DNA of 39,382 nt from Verrucomicrobiota bacterium. Lineage in GTDB: Bacteria > Verrucomicrobiota > Verrucomicrobiia > Limisphaerales > SIBE01. The notes beneath the pieces were generated by a model that worked only from the letters and a program-made list of their open reading frames with translations, was not told the DNA's origin and searched no databases. Position numbers and translations under genes: made by a program. Where the stretch lies: NCBI GenBank assembly GCA_016871515.1, contig VHDE01000046.1:1-39382 (forward strand), given 5' to 3'. Numbering within the stretch: the stretch's first letter is position 1; each line of letters opens with the position of its first letter. This document shows, one piece after another, positions 31,438-39,382 of the stretch.

Positions 31438-33189
31438 ATGGCATTTGTTTCAATAAAGAACGTTCTGGCCCAAGCCGCTCTGGCGAACGCTGACCAGTTT
31501 GACACCTGGATGAAAGAGTGGCGGATTGCCGTTGAAAACGGTTCGCAGGAAACTTTGTTGGCGTTCTTGAGCCGAGAAGCCGGGTTATCCGAGGAGACTT
31601 TTTTGCAGCGTTTGGCACAAGCCCTTAACTGGCCTTACCTGGAACTTCCCCGAACGGTCGTCTCTTCTGAAGTTCAGCAACGGATTTCCACTAAGGTTGC
31701 GTTCCAATATGCGGTTCTGCCGACCAGGTTCGAAAATGATGTTCTGCAAGTCGCCGTGAGCAACCCGTTCGATACCGGAATGTTGAACGCGGTTCAATTT
31801 GATGCCCATTGCCCAGTTGAATTTGGCCTCGCGCCGAAAGTTGAAATCGAAAAGGCGCTGAAGAAGTACTACGGTGTCGGCGCCGAAACGCTCGATGAGA
31901 TCGCCGAAGACGAGCCGATTGAATTATTAGTTGGTGAAGACAAGGAAATTACGGAAGGCGATCAGGAAGCCAGCGTCATCAAGTTCGTCAACCAGATTAT
32001 TTGGGAAGCGTTTAAGGACCGAGCCACTGACATCCATTTCGAGCCGGCCGAAGACGAACTGCGCATTCGCTATCGCATCGATGGAATTCTCCATCAGACC
32101 CCGATGCCGCCGCAACTCAAGCGTTATCAGGCCGCCTTGATTTCCCGCATCAAAGTCATGTCCGGAATGAACATCGCCGAAAAGCGCTTGCCTCAAGACG
32201 GTCGCATCAACGTGCGGATCAAGGGCGAGGAAATCGACATTCGCGTTTCGACTGTGCCGACGGTTTATGGCGAGAGCGTTTCTTTGCGGTTGCTGACGCG
32301 CGGCAAGATCTTTCTGAGCCTCGACAAGCTCGGGTTCGCGCCCGCTGAAGAGGAAGCGTTGCGAGAAATCATCGTAAAGCCCCACGGAATTCTTTTGGTT
32401 ACTGGACCAACCGGCTCGGGCAAATCGACCTCGCTTTACGCGTTTCTGAGCACGATCAATTCGGTCCATAAACGGATCATCACCATCGAGGAACCGGTCG
32501 AATACGAACTCAAAGGGATCAACCAAATCGCGGTGCGGTCGGACATTGGACTCACGTTTGCCATGGGCCTGCGCCACATTCTGCGGCAGGACCCAAACGT
32601 GATCATGGTCGGCGAAATTCGCGATTTGGAAACCGCCGAGATCGCCATTCGCGCCGCGTTGACCGGCCACTTGGTTTTCAGCACGCTCCACACGAACGAC
32701 GCTCCGAGCGCTTTCACCCGTTTGATCGACATGGGGATCGAGCCGTTCCTCGTGGCGTCGTCCGTTGAAGCTGTCATGGCGCAACGGTTGGTCCGAACCA
32801 TTTGTCCCCATTGCAAAGTGGAACAGAAAGTCGAACGCGATTATCTGCGGAAGATCGGATTTCCCGAAGCTGAAATCGAGACCGCGAAGTTTTGGCGCGG
32901 GAAAGGTTGCGAAGATTGCCGCGAGTTGGGTTACCAGGGGCGAATGGGAATTTACGAAATATTGATCCTGAATGAAGGGCTTCGGCCATTGATTCTCAAT
33001 CGCGCGCCCGCCAGCACAATCGCGCAGCGTGCCATCGACCAGGGAATGCGCACACTGCGTGTCGATGGCTGGAACAAAGTGCGGGCGGGCTTGACGACCA
33101 TCGAAGAAGTGCTGCGTGTCACGCAGACGGAAGAGCACCTAAACGCCTTGGTGGGCGACAGCAAAGCAGAAATGTGGGTGAAAGAGTGA
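31438..33189 (+). CDS. gspE: Type II secretion / type IV pilus assembly ATPase (GspE/PilB)
   Basis: A 583-residue cytoplasmic hexameric ATPase that drives pseudopilus or pilus extension. N-terminal GspE-N/MshEN domain (about residues 1-150), then NTD2 with RATDIHFEPAEDELRIRYRI, Walker A GPTGSGKST (about 322-330), Asp box/Walker B QDPNVIMVGEIRDLETAEIA, His box AALTGHLVFSTLHTND, and a zinc-binding insert CPHCKVE...CEDCRELGY (about 455-500), typical of the PilB/GspE (extension) class and absent from PilT. First gene of a tight cluster: its stop overlaps the next start. A pilin, GspF and prepilin peptidase are not in the window. Confidence 0.95.
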   Translation: MAFVSIKNVLAQAALANADQFDTWMKEWRIAVENGSQETLLAFLSREAGLSEETFLQRLAQALNWPYLELPRTVVSSEVQQRISTKVAFQYAVLPTRFENDVLQVAVSNPFDTGMLNAVQFDAHCPVEFGLAPKVEIEKALKKYYGVGAETLDEIAEDEPIELLVGEDKEITEGDQEASVIKFVNQIIWEAFKDRATDIHFEPAEDELRIRYRIDGILHQTPMPPQLKRYQAALISRIKVMSGMNIAEKRLPQDGRINVRIKGEEIDIRVSTVPTVYGESVSLRLLTRGKIFLSLDKLGFAPAEEEALREIIVKPHGILLVTGPTGSGKSTSLYAFLSTINSVHKRIITIEEPVEYELKGINQIAVRSDIGLTFAMGLRHILRQDPNVIMVGEIRDLETAEIAIRAALTGHLVFSTLHTNDAPSAFTRLIDMGIEPFLVASSVEAVMAQRLVRTICPHCKVEQKVERDYLRKIGFPEAEIETAKFWRGKGCEDCRELGYQGRMGIYEILILNEGLRPLILNRAPASTIAQRAIDQGMRTLRVDGWNKVRAGLTTIEEVLRVTQTEEHLNALVGDSKAEMWVKE

Positions 33190-34574
33190 AGAAATCAAAC
33201 CTGCATTCTTGCAACGTTCTGGACGTAGGCGCGAGTGGAGGCCTGGAAGCCAAACAAATATGGCGTTTTAGCGCCGGGAACGGTGAAGTTTCGTTGACGG
33301 CCGAACAGCGTGTCGTTCCTCCCGAACCATTGCCCGCCAAGTTAGTGGCCAAAGACTGGCGCACTCTCTGGCAGCGCAAGCTTAATATTGCCTGGTTTCC
33401 GGCCGATCAAGTTTTCCTGCGAGTGGCTCATTTGCCAGCCGCAGATCGCGGGGAGTTGCTGGCGATGGTGGAACTGCAACTCGAAAAACTCTCTCCTCTT
33501 CCCGTGACGCAGATTGTTTGGAGCGTCGAATTCCTCCCGCAGCACGCCGAGAACATGCAAACGGTGATCGTGGTCATCGCCGCGCGCGCGGTGGTCGAGG
33601 AATTCTTGGGCAAACTCGAAGGCGACGGCTATCAACCCGACCGTCTCGAAATACCACAACTGCACGAACTCCTGGCGACGCGTTTCGAGGAGAATGGCAT
33701 CTGGATTTATCCGAGTCGTGAGGGAACGCGGAACCTTTGCTTGGTCGCTTGGTGGTACGGCGGAGCGCTGCAGCAATTGCAACTGGTGCACCTGCCGGAA
33801 TCCCCGAACCGCGGCGCATTGCTCGTCGAACAACTCACCAAAGCCGCGTGGGCCGGTGAGATGGAAGGTTGGTTCACCGTGCAGACGCGTTGTCATGTCG
33901 CCGGGGATGAAGCGGCGCTGGCGCGTTGGGAGCCCGCTTTGAGCCAGTGGGCCGGGCACAAAGTCACGCTGGTCGACCCGCTGAGCAAAACAGCCCTGGC
34001 GGAATTGGCCGCCCGCCTTGCCGCGCGCAACGAATCCCCGGCGAACTTATTGCCCGCGGAACATGCGGCTCGTTACCAGCAGCGGTTCATTGATCGGCTT
34101 TGGATGAGCGGCCTTGGCGCCGTCATCGCGGCTTACGTGGTCGGTGTCATCATCTATTTTGCGGCACTTCAAGTCATTAAGTTTCAAAAGTACAGTTTGG
34201 ACAAGCAGGTGGCGTCCGTCAGCGATTCGTACACGAATGCCGTGAAACTCAAGGAGCGCGTCGAGGTTCTCCAGAATCAGCTCAACCTGAAGTACGCGGC
34301 GCTCGATTCGTTGCGCGCCGTCTCGGAGCTATTGCCGCCCGACCTGACGCTCACCGAGTTCGCACTGCAACGCGGTCAAGAGCTGCGCTTGCAAGGCACT
34401 GCCCCATCGCAGGACCAGGTAAATCAACTGTTTGATTACAACGCTGCCCTGCGAAAAGTCACCGCGAATGGCGAGCTCGTCTTCAGCAAAGTGGAACAAC
34501 CGATCTACGACACACGCGGACAAACCATCGCCTGGCGCTTTAATAGCGAACTGAAACGCGCCGAGACCCAATGA
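33186..34574 (+). CDS. PilM-PilN / GspL-like inner membrane platform protein
   Basis: About 462 residues. The N-terminal 300 form a divergent actin-like PilM/GspL cytoplasmic domain (DQVFLRVAHLPAADRGELLA, then VELQLEKLSPLP, a segment typical of secretion-associated PilM-like proteins). A membrane helix follows (about 305-330, GLGAVIAAYVVGVIIYFAAL), then a PilN-like periplasmic coiled coil and ferredoxin-like fold. Fused PilM-PilN equals GspL in layout. GTG 33186 overlaps the gspE stop (GTGA) and has GGTGAAAGA before it; GTG 33174 is an alternative. Its stop overlaps the next gene by ATGA, so the platform subunits are coupled in translation. Confidence 0.8.
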   Translation: MKKSNLHSCNVLDVGASGGLEAKQIWRFSAGNGEVSLTAEQRVVPPEPLPAKLVAKDWRTLWQRKLNIAWFPADQVFLRVAHLPAADRGELLAMVELQLEKLSPLPVTQIVWSVEFLPQHAENMQTVIVVIAARAVVEEFLGKLEGDGYQPDRLEIPQLHELLATRFEENGIWIYPSREGTRNLCLVAWWYGGALQQLQLVHLPESPNRGALLVEQLTKAAWAGEMEGWFTVQTRCHVAGDEAALARWEPALSQWAGHKVTLVDPLSKTALAELAARLAARNESPANLLPAEHAARYQQRFIDRLWMSGLGAVIAAYVVGVIIYFAALQVIKFQKYSLDKQVASVSDSYTNAVKLKERVEVLQNQLNLKYAALDSLRAVSELLPPDLTLTEFALQRGQELRLQGTAPSQDQVNQLFDYNAALRKVTANGELVFSKVEQPIYDTRGQTIAWRFNSELKRAETQ

Positions 34575-35269
34575 GATCATTTTGGGACAAACTGAACTTG
34601 CGGCCTCATGAGAAGCGCTTAGTCGTTATTGTCGCTATCGTCCTCTTTGTGGTGCTGAATCTCTGGCTCGTTTGGCCGCACTTCAAAGATTGGGGAATTC
34701 TCCAGGAGCAGCGCGAAAAGAACAACAGGACGCTGCAAACTTACCAGAAAGAAATCGCGCGTATTTCCACTTACGAATCCAAATTAAAGGACCTCGAAAG
34801 CCAAGGATCAAGCGTGGTGGGTGAAGGACAAGATTTGGACCTGCTCTTGACCGTCCAAAATCAAGCGCGGCTGACCGGACTGAACATTACTCGCAACGAC
34901 CCGCGGCCTAAGGCCAGCTCCACAAAAACAAATCAATTCTTCGAGGAGCAAACGTTGAGCATTCACGTCAACACCGGAAACGAAGAACTCGTGAATTTCT
35001 TGGTCAGCCTTGCTTCGACCAATTCCTTAATTCGGGTCCAGAACCTCAGTCTTCGTCCGGCCCCGGGCCAAATGCGACTCGAGGGTGATATTACCTTGGT
35101 CGCCAGCTATCAGAAAAAAGCTCCACCGCAGCCTGCGCCCTCGGCTTCGCCGCGTCCAGCGGCCGCCAGCGCCAGGACGTCAACAAACAAAGCGGTGGCT
35201 GCCTCGGGGACGAACAAGCCCGCTCCCACGAGAACGGCCAGATCAACCACCGAAGCCAATCTTAAGTAA
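34571..35269 (+). CDS. PilO / GspM-like inner membrane platform protein
   Basis: 232 residues: a short cytoplasmic start, one membrane helix (about 17-37, RLVVIVAIVLFVVLNLWLVW), a coiled coil (about 45-80) and a small alpha/beta domain (about 85-180), which is the PilO/GspM layout. The last 50 residues are a Pro/Ala/Ser/Thr-rich tail (PPQPAPSASPRPAAASA...) not usual for GspM. Starts inside the PilM-PilN stop (ATGA). It would pair with the PilN part and connect to the secretin. Confidence 0.8.
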   Translation: MRSFWDKLNLRPHEKRLVVIVAIVLFVVLNLWLVWPHFKDWGILQEQREKNNRTLQTYQKEIARISTYESKLKDLESQGSSVVGEGQDLDLLLTVQNQARLTGLNITRNDPRPKASSTKTNQFFEEQTLSIHVNTGNEELVNFLVSLASTNSLIRVQNLSLRPAPGQMRLEGDITLVASYQKKAPPQPAPSASPRPAAASARTSTNKAVAASGTNKPAPTRTARSTTEANLK

Positions 35270-35344
35270 ACAGCTAAACTGCAAGTTGGATCTGCCAAAC
35301 TTGCGAACAACTTCGCCAACGCGAACATAACAAACTGAAACATT

Positions 35345-37912
35345 GTGAAAATCCTCACCGCTCTCCTCGTCGCCGTCACCGTGTTGTTCGGAACGTGGCT
35401 GTACGCCCAAAAGGCGCCGCCACCGCGCCGTAATCCCCGTCCCGTTAACACGAACGCTGAGACTCGCCCGACACCCGCCCTGACCCCCGAGCAAACCGAC
35501 GCGATGGTGCAGACGCTCCGGCGCGCCATGACAAATCCTCCTGTCGTTCCGACCGCTGCGCCCGTAATTCAAACAAACCCTCCGGTCAGGGTGACAACCC
35601 CTCCTGTCACCGTCGTCAATCCAAATACTGGTGTCCTCTCCGCGCCATCGCAGCTCACGAACGCTGTGCCAACGGCTCCACCCTCCACCCAGATCACCGC
35701 GCCGCCGGTCGTCGTCGTGCCCCCGGCCGTTGTTGTTCCGACGAATGCGGCGAGCCCAGCTGCTGCCACGCCCCAGGCCTTGCCCAACACGGTGCCAGTT
35801 CCTGCGAACCCAACCCCGCCAACAATCGTCGCTCCCAATGTTCCGGCGGCTGTTGCTCCGGGTCAGTTGGTGCCGACACAAAACGTTCCCAGCGCTGCGG
35901 TCCAAGGGCAACCTGCTCCGATTCAAGCCGTGCCCGCTCAAGTCACACCGGGTCCGGGCCCGAACCTTCCCGGAGTGCCTGCGGCAGCCGTTCAGCAACC
36001 TCCGGCGGCCGCCCCTCCGGCTGTTGCGGATCCCAATCAGATAATTCCCGCTACGGTCATCCAGGTTCAAGGCATGCCGCTCGATCAATTCTTCGAAATC
36101 TACTCGATGGTCTCCGGCCGCACCGTGCTGCGTCCTTACGCCTTGGCCGGCGCGCCACAAGGCATTACGCTCAAAGCCCAAACCGACTGGACCAGACAAG
36201 AAGCGGTTTTCGCCATGGACGCCGTGCTGGCTCTGAATCAGATCGCGATGATTCCTGTGGATGAAAAGTTTGTGAAGGCGGTGCCAGCTCAGATCGCGCC
36301 CACGGAAGGCGGGCCTCTTTCGCAAATGAAAAGCAAAGAGTATTCGGAAGCCGAACAGTTCGTGACGCAAATCGTCGAACTGAAGACAGTTAAGCCGACC
36401 GAGCTGGCTCAAGTGCTGACGAGCTTCAGCAAAATTCCGAACAGCATCACTCCGTTCGATCACAACAACACTATCGTCCTGCGCGAGTACACGTCGAACG
36501 TCAAACGCATGCTCGAAGTGATCGAGAAAGTCGATGTCGAGCGGCCGTCCGAATACAAACTGGAGGTCATCCCGATCAAATATGGGAAGGTCGAAGACCT
36601 TTACGATACGATGTCGAGTTTGATTTCCGGACAAGGCGGGACTGCGGGCGGCGGAGCAGCTTCAGCGGCCGCGACTGGAGCGCGCGCCACCGGTGGCCGG
36701 CAAACGGGCGGACGCCTTGGGCGCAGCAGCGGCAGCAGCCGGTTGGGACAGAGCGGGTATGGAGGTTATGGTTATGGTGGCGGTTATGGCCGAGGAATGG
36801 GAACGTATTCACCGCAACAGGCTCAACCGACTGCCGGTGGCGCTCAGGCCAATTTTCAAAATCGCCTTCAACAGATTGTGCAGCGGGCGGCTGGCGGCCC
36901 CCAAATGGAGCTCCTTGAAGACGCGAAGATCGTTCCTGACTATCGCTCGAACAAACTGCTGATTTTCGCCAACAAAAAAGACATGGAGATGATCACGAAC
37001 ATCGTGGCCAAAGTGGACGTTCTTTTGGCTCAGGTGCTCATCGAAGCGATCATCATGGAAGTGCAACTCGGCGACACACAGAACCTTGGCGTGAGCATGC
37101 TCCAGAATCCGCGTCGATTTGGCGGCAACTTAACCGGCGCGGGCGTGCTGAACAACGGCCAATCCTTCTTGAACAACATCACGAATTTTCCGGGCGCGGC
37201 CCCCTCCGGGTTTAACTACTTCGGCAAGATTAACGATGATATGGAGTTTGCCGTGCGGGCCATCGCCACTGATAGCACAATCAACGTCATCTCGCGCCCG
37301 CGCATTCAGACTTCGCACGCCATACCCGGCAACTTTGACTTTATCACCGTGGTTCCGTATCCGTCGGGATCGTACGACTCTTACGGCTACGGCGGATTTG
37401 GCGGCATCGGCGGCGGCTATACCCCACGAACCATCGTTGAGCGGGTTGAAGTGGGTATTCGATTGGAGGTCACGCCCTTTATCACACCGGAGGGTCTGGT
37501 CGTGATGGAAATTTATCAAGAGGCCAGCCAGGTTGGCCGAGATCGAATTATTGATAACAACCCAATTCCGGAAATCAGCGAGAGGTCAGCAGAAGCCACT
37601 CTGACCGTCCGGAACAAGGACACGATTTTGATGGGCGGCTTTATTACTTCGAGCAAGACCAAGCGAAAATCGGGCGTCCCGCTGCTCAAGGATATTCCCG
37701 GAGTCGGCGCGCTCTTTCGTTCCAAAGACACAGACAATTCCCGAAGCGAATTGATCATCCTGATGCGGGCAACGGTTCTGGAGAGCCCGGAAGAGGCCGC
37801 AATCGTTGCGAAGGAAGAAAAGGCCGGCCTGATTGGAATCCAAGAAGCTGAAAAACAGTTTCAACAAGACGAACATAAGCGGCGCAAGAAACCGAAGTCG
37901 TCCAAGCCGTAG
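35345..37912 (+). CDS. gspD: Secretin (GspD/PilQ family) with long proline-rich N-terminal linker
   Basis: 855 residues, the outer membrane ring. Start GTG 35345 is followed by a signal peptide (ILTALLVAVTVLFGTWLYA). Residues ~22-230 are low-complexity Pro/Val/Ala/Thr/Gln with runs such as APPVVVVPPAVVVPTNAA. Then comes an N0-like domain (IQVQGMPLDQFFEIYSMVSG), N1/N2 domains (IVELKTVKPTELAQVLTSFS, VIPIKYGKVEDLYDTMSSL) interrupted by a Gly/Ser/Tyr-rich insert (about 430-500), and the secretin domain (VDVLLAQVLIEAIIMEVQLG, ISRPRIQTS, VGIRLEVTPFITPEGLVVMEI, ILMGGFI). The C-terminal tail is Lys-rich, as in a pilotin or surface-binding end. Fourth gene of the secretion set, 75 bases after the GspM-like gene. 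Confidence 0.93.
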   Translation: MKILTALLVAVTVLFGTWLYAQKAPPPRRNPRPVNTNAETRPTPALTPEQTDAMVQTLRRAMTNPPVVPTAAPVIQTNPPVRVTTPPVTVVNPNTGVLSAPSQLTNAVPTAPPSTQITAPPVVVVPPAVVVPTNAASPAAATPQALPNTVPVPANPTPPTIVAPNVPAAVAPGQLVPTQNVPSAAVQGQPAPIQAVPAQVTPGPGPNLPGVPAAAVQQPPAAAPPAVADPNQIIPATVIQVQGMPLDQFFEIYSMVSGRTVLRPYALAGAPQGITLKAQTDWTRQEAVFAMDAVLALNQIAMIPVDEKFVKAVPAQIAPTEGGPLSQMKSKEYSEAEQFVTQIVELKTVKPTELAQVLTSFSKIPNSITPFDHNNTIVLREYTSNVKRMLEVIEKVDVERPSEYKLEVIPIKYGKVEDLYDTMSSLISGQGGTAGGGAASAAATGARATGGRQTGGRLGRSSGSSRLGQSGYGGYGYGGGYGRGMGTYSPQQAQPTAGGAQANFQNRLQQIVQRAAGGPQMELLEDAKIVPDYRSNKLLIFANKKDMEMITNIVAKVDVLLAQVLIEAIIMEVQLGDTQNLGVSMLQNPRRFGGNLTGAGVLNNGQSFLNNITNFPGAAPSGFNYFGKINDDMEFAVRAIATDSTINVISRPRIQTSHAIPGNFDFITVVPYPSGSYDSYGYGGFGGIGGGYTPRTIVERVEVGIRLEVTPFITPEGLVVMEIYQEASQVGRDRIIDNNPIPEISERSAEATLTVRNKDTILMGGFITSSKTKRKSGVPLLKDIPGVGALFRSKDTDNSRSELIILMRATVLESPEEAAIVAKEEKAGLIGIQEAEKQFQQDEHKRRKKPKSSKP

Positions 37913-37959
37913 TTAACAGAAAAACGGCGATTCATCCTGAAAGCGGCGGTTGATGACCA

Positions 37960-38067
37960 CGAAAAACACGAAAGACACGAAAAAAAAGGGATTCCCAAAA
38001 TGAATACGTGCCACGCATTGGGTGACATGCCTGCTGTTGGCAACTCATTGTTGTTTCGTGTTTTTCG
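37960..38067. repeat. 108-bp element bounded by inverted CGAAAAACACGAAA
   Basis: CGAAAAACACGAAA (37960-37973) and its exact reverse complement TTTCGTGTTTTTCG (38054-38067) enclose 80 bases. Next to the left end the related ACGAAAGACACGAAAAA continues. The right end falls exactly where the coding character of the minus-strand partner gene stops, so the element seems to have cut that gene. Confidence 0.7.
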
Positions 38068-38162
38068 CCGAGATTTGACTGGGCCTTGCGCAATGCATCG
38101 CCCATCACGACAAGATCCGCTCCCATCTCACGAAGCAAAAGCTCAAACCCTACAGCGTCCAC
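38068..38162 (-). pseudogene. N-terminal stub of the nucleotidyltransferase partner gene
   Basis: GTG 38162, with AAGGAGA four bases before it, starts a frame that overlaps the nucleotidyltransferase stop by 13 bases, as in two-gene MNT-type pairs. The first ~32 residues (MDAVGFELLLREMGADLVVM, then a helix GDALRKAQSNLG) look like the start of a helical protein; after that the frame runs into the CGAAAAACACGAAA element and continues as its translation to a stop at 37932. Read as a truncated partner, perhaps of the HEPN class, but too little is left to name it. Confidence 0.5.
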
Positions 38163-38482
38163 ATTTCTCCTTCCCGCTCGATCTTTGATCGGAGCCGCGT
38201 CTCAGCCAACAAGAGTACATCCACCGCGCATCCGAGACGCGCTTCTAACTCCCCTTGCAACCAGAATAATGATCGTCCCTGAGGAGCCGATTCGACCGCA
38301 AGATCTACATCCGAATTCTCGCTGAATTTTTCCGCGCGAATGAGAGAACCAAATACCCAGACATTAGCGCCGGAGGGATAGAGATCGCACAGGACCTGAC
38401 GTAACGCTCCGAGCGTCGTCTGTCGAAGCTGTTCGCGCTCCCGAACTCGAGTCCAATGCATCCGTTGTAACAGCGTCCCCAT
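38150..38482 (-). CDS. MNT-type nucleotidyltransferase domain protein
   Basis: 110 residues of the minimal nucleotidyltransferase fold. VWVFGSLIRAEKFSENSDVD is the GS-x10-12-D-x-D signature with both metal-binding Asp residues (SDVDLAVES); a third acidic residue lies in CAVDVLLL. In MNT-HEPN pairs such proteins are antitoxins that modify (AMPylate) the HEPN RNase toxin. Here the following gene is truncated, so this would be an orphan antitoxin, if it belongs to that class. No Shine-Dalgarno site before ATG 38482; ATG 38461 is an alternative. Confidence 0.8.
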   Translation of the reverse strand: MGTLLQRMHWTRVREREQLRQTTLGALRQVLCDLYPSGANVWVFGSLIRAEKFSENSDVDLAVESAPQGRSLFWLQGELEARLGCAVDVLLLAETRLRSKIEREGEMWTL

Positions 38483-38629
38483 TGTTTGGAAAAATGAAGC
38501 ATCACGCTCGTGGCGTCAATTAACGAAGTCAGAGTCCGGCAGGAAGGCGCCGACGAAAAAGGTTTCGACCAGCAGACTCAACCGCGTGCGGCGAAAGTTT
38601 TCGGGCGTGGCCAGTGCAGGAGAGCTGGC
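38483..38629. other. Short non-coding gap
   Basis: Nothing recognisable between the detached HD-regulator end and the nucleotidyltransferase start; no repeat or hairpin of note. Confidence 0.4.
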
Positions 38630-38911
38630 TCACTTCTTCACGTAGATCGGTTCTTTGATCCCGCTTAACTCGGCGAAGTTCCGCAGTTTTTCAAGCAGCA
38701 TCGGTGAAATGGCTGTCCCGGCTTGAACGATCAGAACCCCGTCGTTTGTTTGAATTGGAGACAAGAGCACTTGACCAGCGGATAGATCCTTAACGCCGAT
38801 CGCCTGGCCTGATTTTGGCGCTTGAGGATCTTGAGTCAGCGTCGCCGTTGCGGCCGCGATAACCTTTGGATCGTAGGCGCCAGGACGTTTGTTCATCTGT
38901 TCGAGCGCCTC
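38630..38911 (-). pseudogene. Detached C-terminal part of a receiver-HD-type response regulator
   Basis: A second minus-strand frame reads EALEQMNKRPGAYDPKVIAA, then GVKDLSAGQVLLSPIQTNDG and LIVQAGTAISPMLLEKLRN to IYVKK and stop at 38630. By my knowledge of verrucomicrobial relatives this is the end of a protein of about 450 residues that starts with the receiver domain found just upstream. The two parts meet at 38911-38916 in different frames, without the HD phosphohydrolase part that should lie between. If translated at all it would start at ATG 38896 (88 residues). Confidence 0.65.
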
Positions 38912-39299
38912 CGCCTTCGGCGGTAATCAGACGATATTGCTGAAGACCGGATTCCAGCGCGGCCCCGAGAAACTCAGGAGAACACGGTTTGTTCAAGAAT
39001 CGGAAAATATGTCCCTTGTTGATCGCTTCGACCGCAGTCTGTTGCTCGGCATTTCCGGTGAGCATGATGCGGACGGTATCCGGAGCGATCTCGCGTATCT
39101 TCGTCAACAATTCAATGCCATTGAGCCCCGGCATTCTCATGTCCGCCGCCACAATCGCGAACGGTCCGTCATTGCGCACAATCTTCAGCGCCTCTTCGCC
39201 CCCCAGAGCCGTTTGAATGGAAAAGCGCCGGCGCAGATTGCGTTCGTATGCGGATAGGATATTTGCGTCATCATCGACGCACAAAATCTTCTCGGTCAT
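38790..39299 (-). CDS. Receiver-domain protein, 3' end frameshifted (internal deletion)
   Basis: 169 residues. Residues 1-125 are a full receiver: D9-D10-D11 acidic pocket, Asp53 in VAADMRMPGLNG as phosphoacceptor, MLTGNAEQQTAVEAIN with Thr, and Lys in RFLNKPCSPEF. The sequence is close to the receiver that normally precedes an HD output domain in this phylum. After YRLITAE (about residue 127) the frame leaves the family and continues for about 40 residues of low-complexity, Arg/Ser-rich sequence that is the out-of-frame reading of the detached C-terminal part. It could still work as a stand-alone receiver. The gene has ATG 39299; upstream 80 bases to the window edge show nothing. Confidence 0.8.
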   Translation of the reverse strand: MTEKILCVDDDANILSAYERNLRRRFSIQTALGGEEALKIVRNDGPFAIVAADMRMPGLNGIELLTKIREIAPDTVRIMLTGNAEQQTAVEAINKGHIFRFLNKPCSPEFLGAALESGLQQYRLITAEGGGARTDEQTSWRLRSKGYRGRNGDADSRSSSAKIRPGDRR

Positions 39300-39382
39300 A
39301 TTTCGACTCGCTCGTGTAGCGCAGCGCGAAAACGTAGCGCAGACTTTGAGTCCTTTTTATTACCCACATCTCGTTAGGCTCC

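Noticed and set aside
31424..31440. CRP-like site (GTGA-N5-TCAC) before gspE
   Set aside because: The spacer is five, not six, the outer bases do not match, and it touches the start codon.
31927..33138. Minus-strand frame of 403 codons inside gspE
   Set aside because: Fully antisense to a clearly recognised ATPase; composition rich in His, Arg, Asp, Gln as expected of a shadow.
35243..36634. Minus-strand frame of 463 codons inside the secretin gene
   Set aside because: Antisense to the Pro-rich part of the secretin; Arg/Gly/His-rich without any motif.

Overview
The window reads as chromosomal DNA of a Verrucomicrobiota member (Pedosphaera/Limisphaerales-like) or a close PVC relative. The evidence is the pairing of a CxxCH/DUF1549/DUF1553 protein with a Tat-exported DUF1501 protein, a GuaB3-type IMP dehydrogenase relative, heavy use of TTG/GTG starts with weak Shine-Dalgarno sites, moderately high GC, and many palindromic repeats between genes. 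The taxonomic call is inference from gene content; there is no rRNA or tRNA in the window.

Layout. 1-2.0 kb: the 3' end of a penicillin-acylase-like gene, then a scar of mobile DNA in which an IS21-type transposase runs in frame into a piece of tyrosine recombinase that carries a stop codon. 2.0-7.3 kb (minus): an AddA-type helicase-nuclease and a DUF1186/SEC-C protein. 7.7-9.8 kb: a receiver-HTH response regulator behind a perfect palindrome, facing anmK. 10.1-14.8 kb (minus): an ABC ATPase, a double FtsX permease and an HlyD adaptor (MacAB/DevBCA-like export). 15.3-23.0 kb (plus): the PSCyt1/DUF1549/DUF1553 and DUF1501 pair, running into nadC, birA and coaX (NAD, biotin, CoA). 23.1-25.8 kb (minus): a second ABC ATPase and FtsX permease with a DUF3299 lipoprotein. 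26.0-29.4 kb (minus): guaB3, and an ExbB-ExbD-TonB-like-zinc ribbon operon that starts beside a heptamer repeat. 30.0-31.4 kb (plus): hpt, moaD, moaE. 31.4-37.9 kb (plus): type II secretion/type IV pilus genes (GspE/PilB ATPase, PilM-PilN/GspL fusion, PilO/GspM, secretin) with overlapping stops and starts. 37.9-39.3 kb (minus): a nucleotidyltransferase with a truncated partner, and a receiver protein whose family-typical HD output domain appears to have been deleted.

The least expected signal is non-coding. At least eight intergenic inverted repeats lie here. Three share the block GGAGCGCGG followed by a palindromic core whose two halves co-vary (AAT/ATT, CGT/ACG, ACA/TGT). Four are framed by CATGAA(CC) on the left and TTCATG on the right. 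One supplies the ribosome binding site of the DUF1501 gene, one splits moaD from moaE, and two sit inside the ABC exporter cluster. They look like one family of variable-core palindromic elements. No CRISPR array, prophage or complete defence operon was seen.
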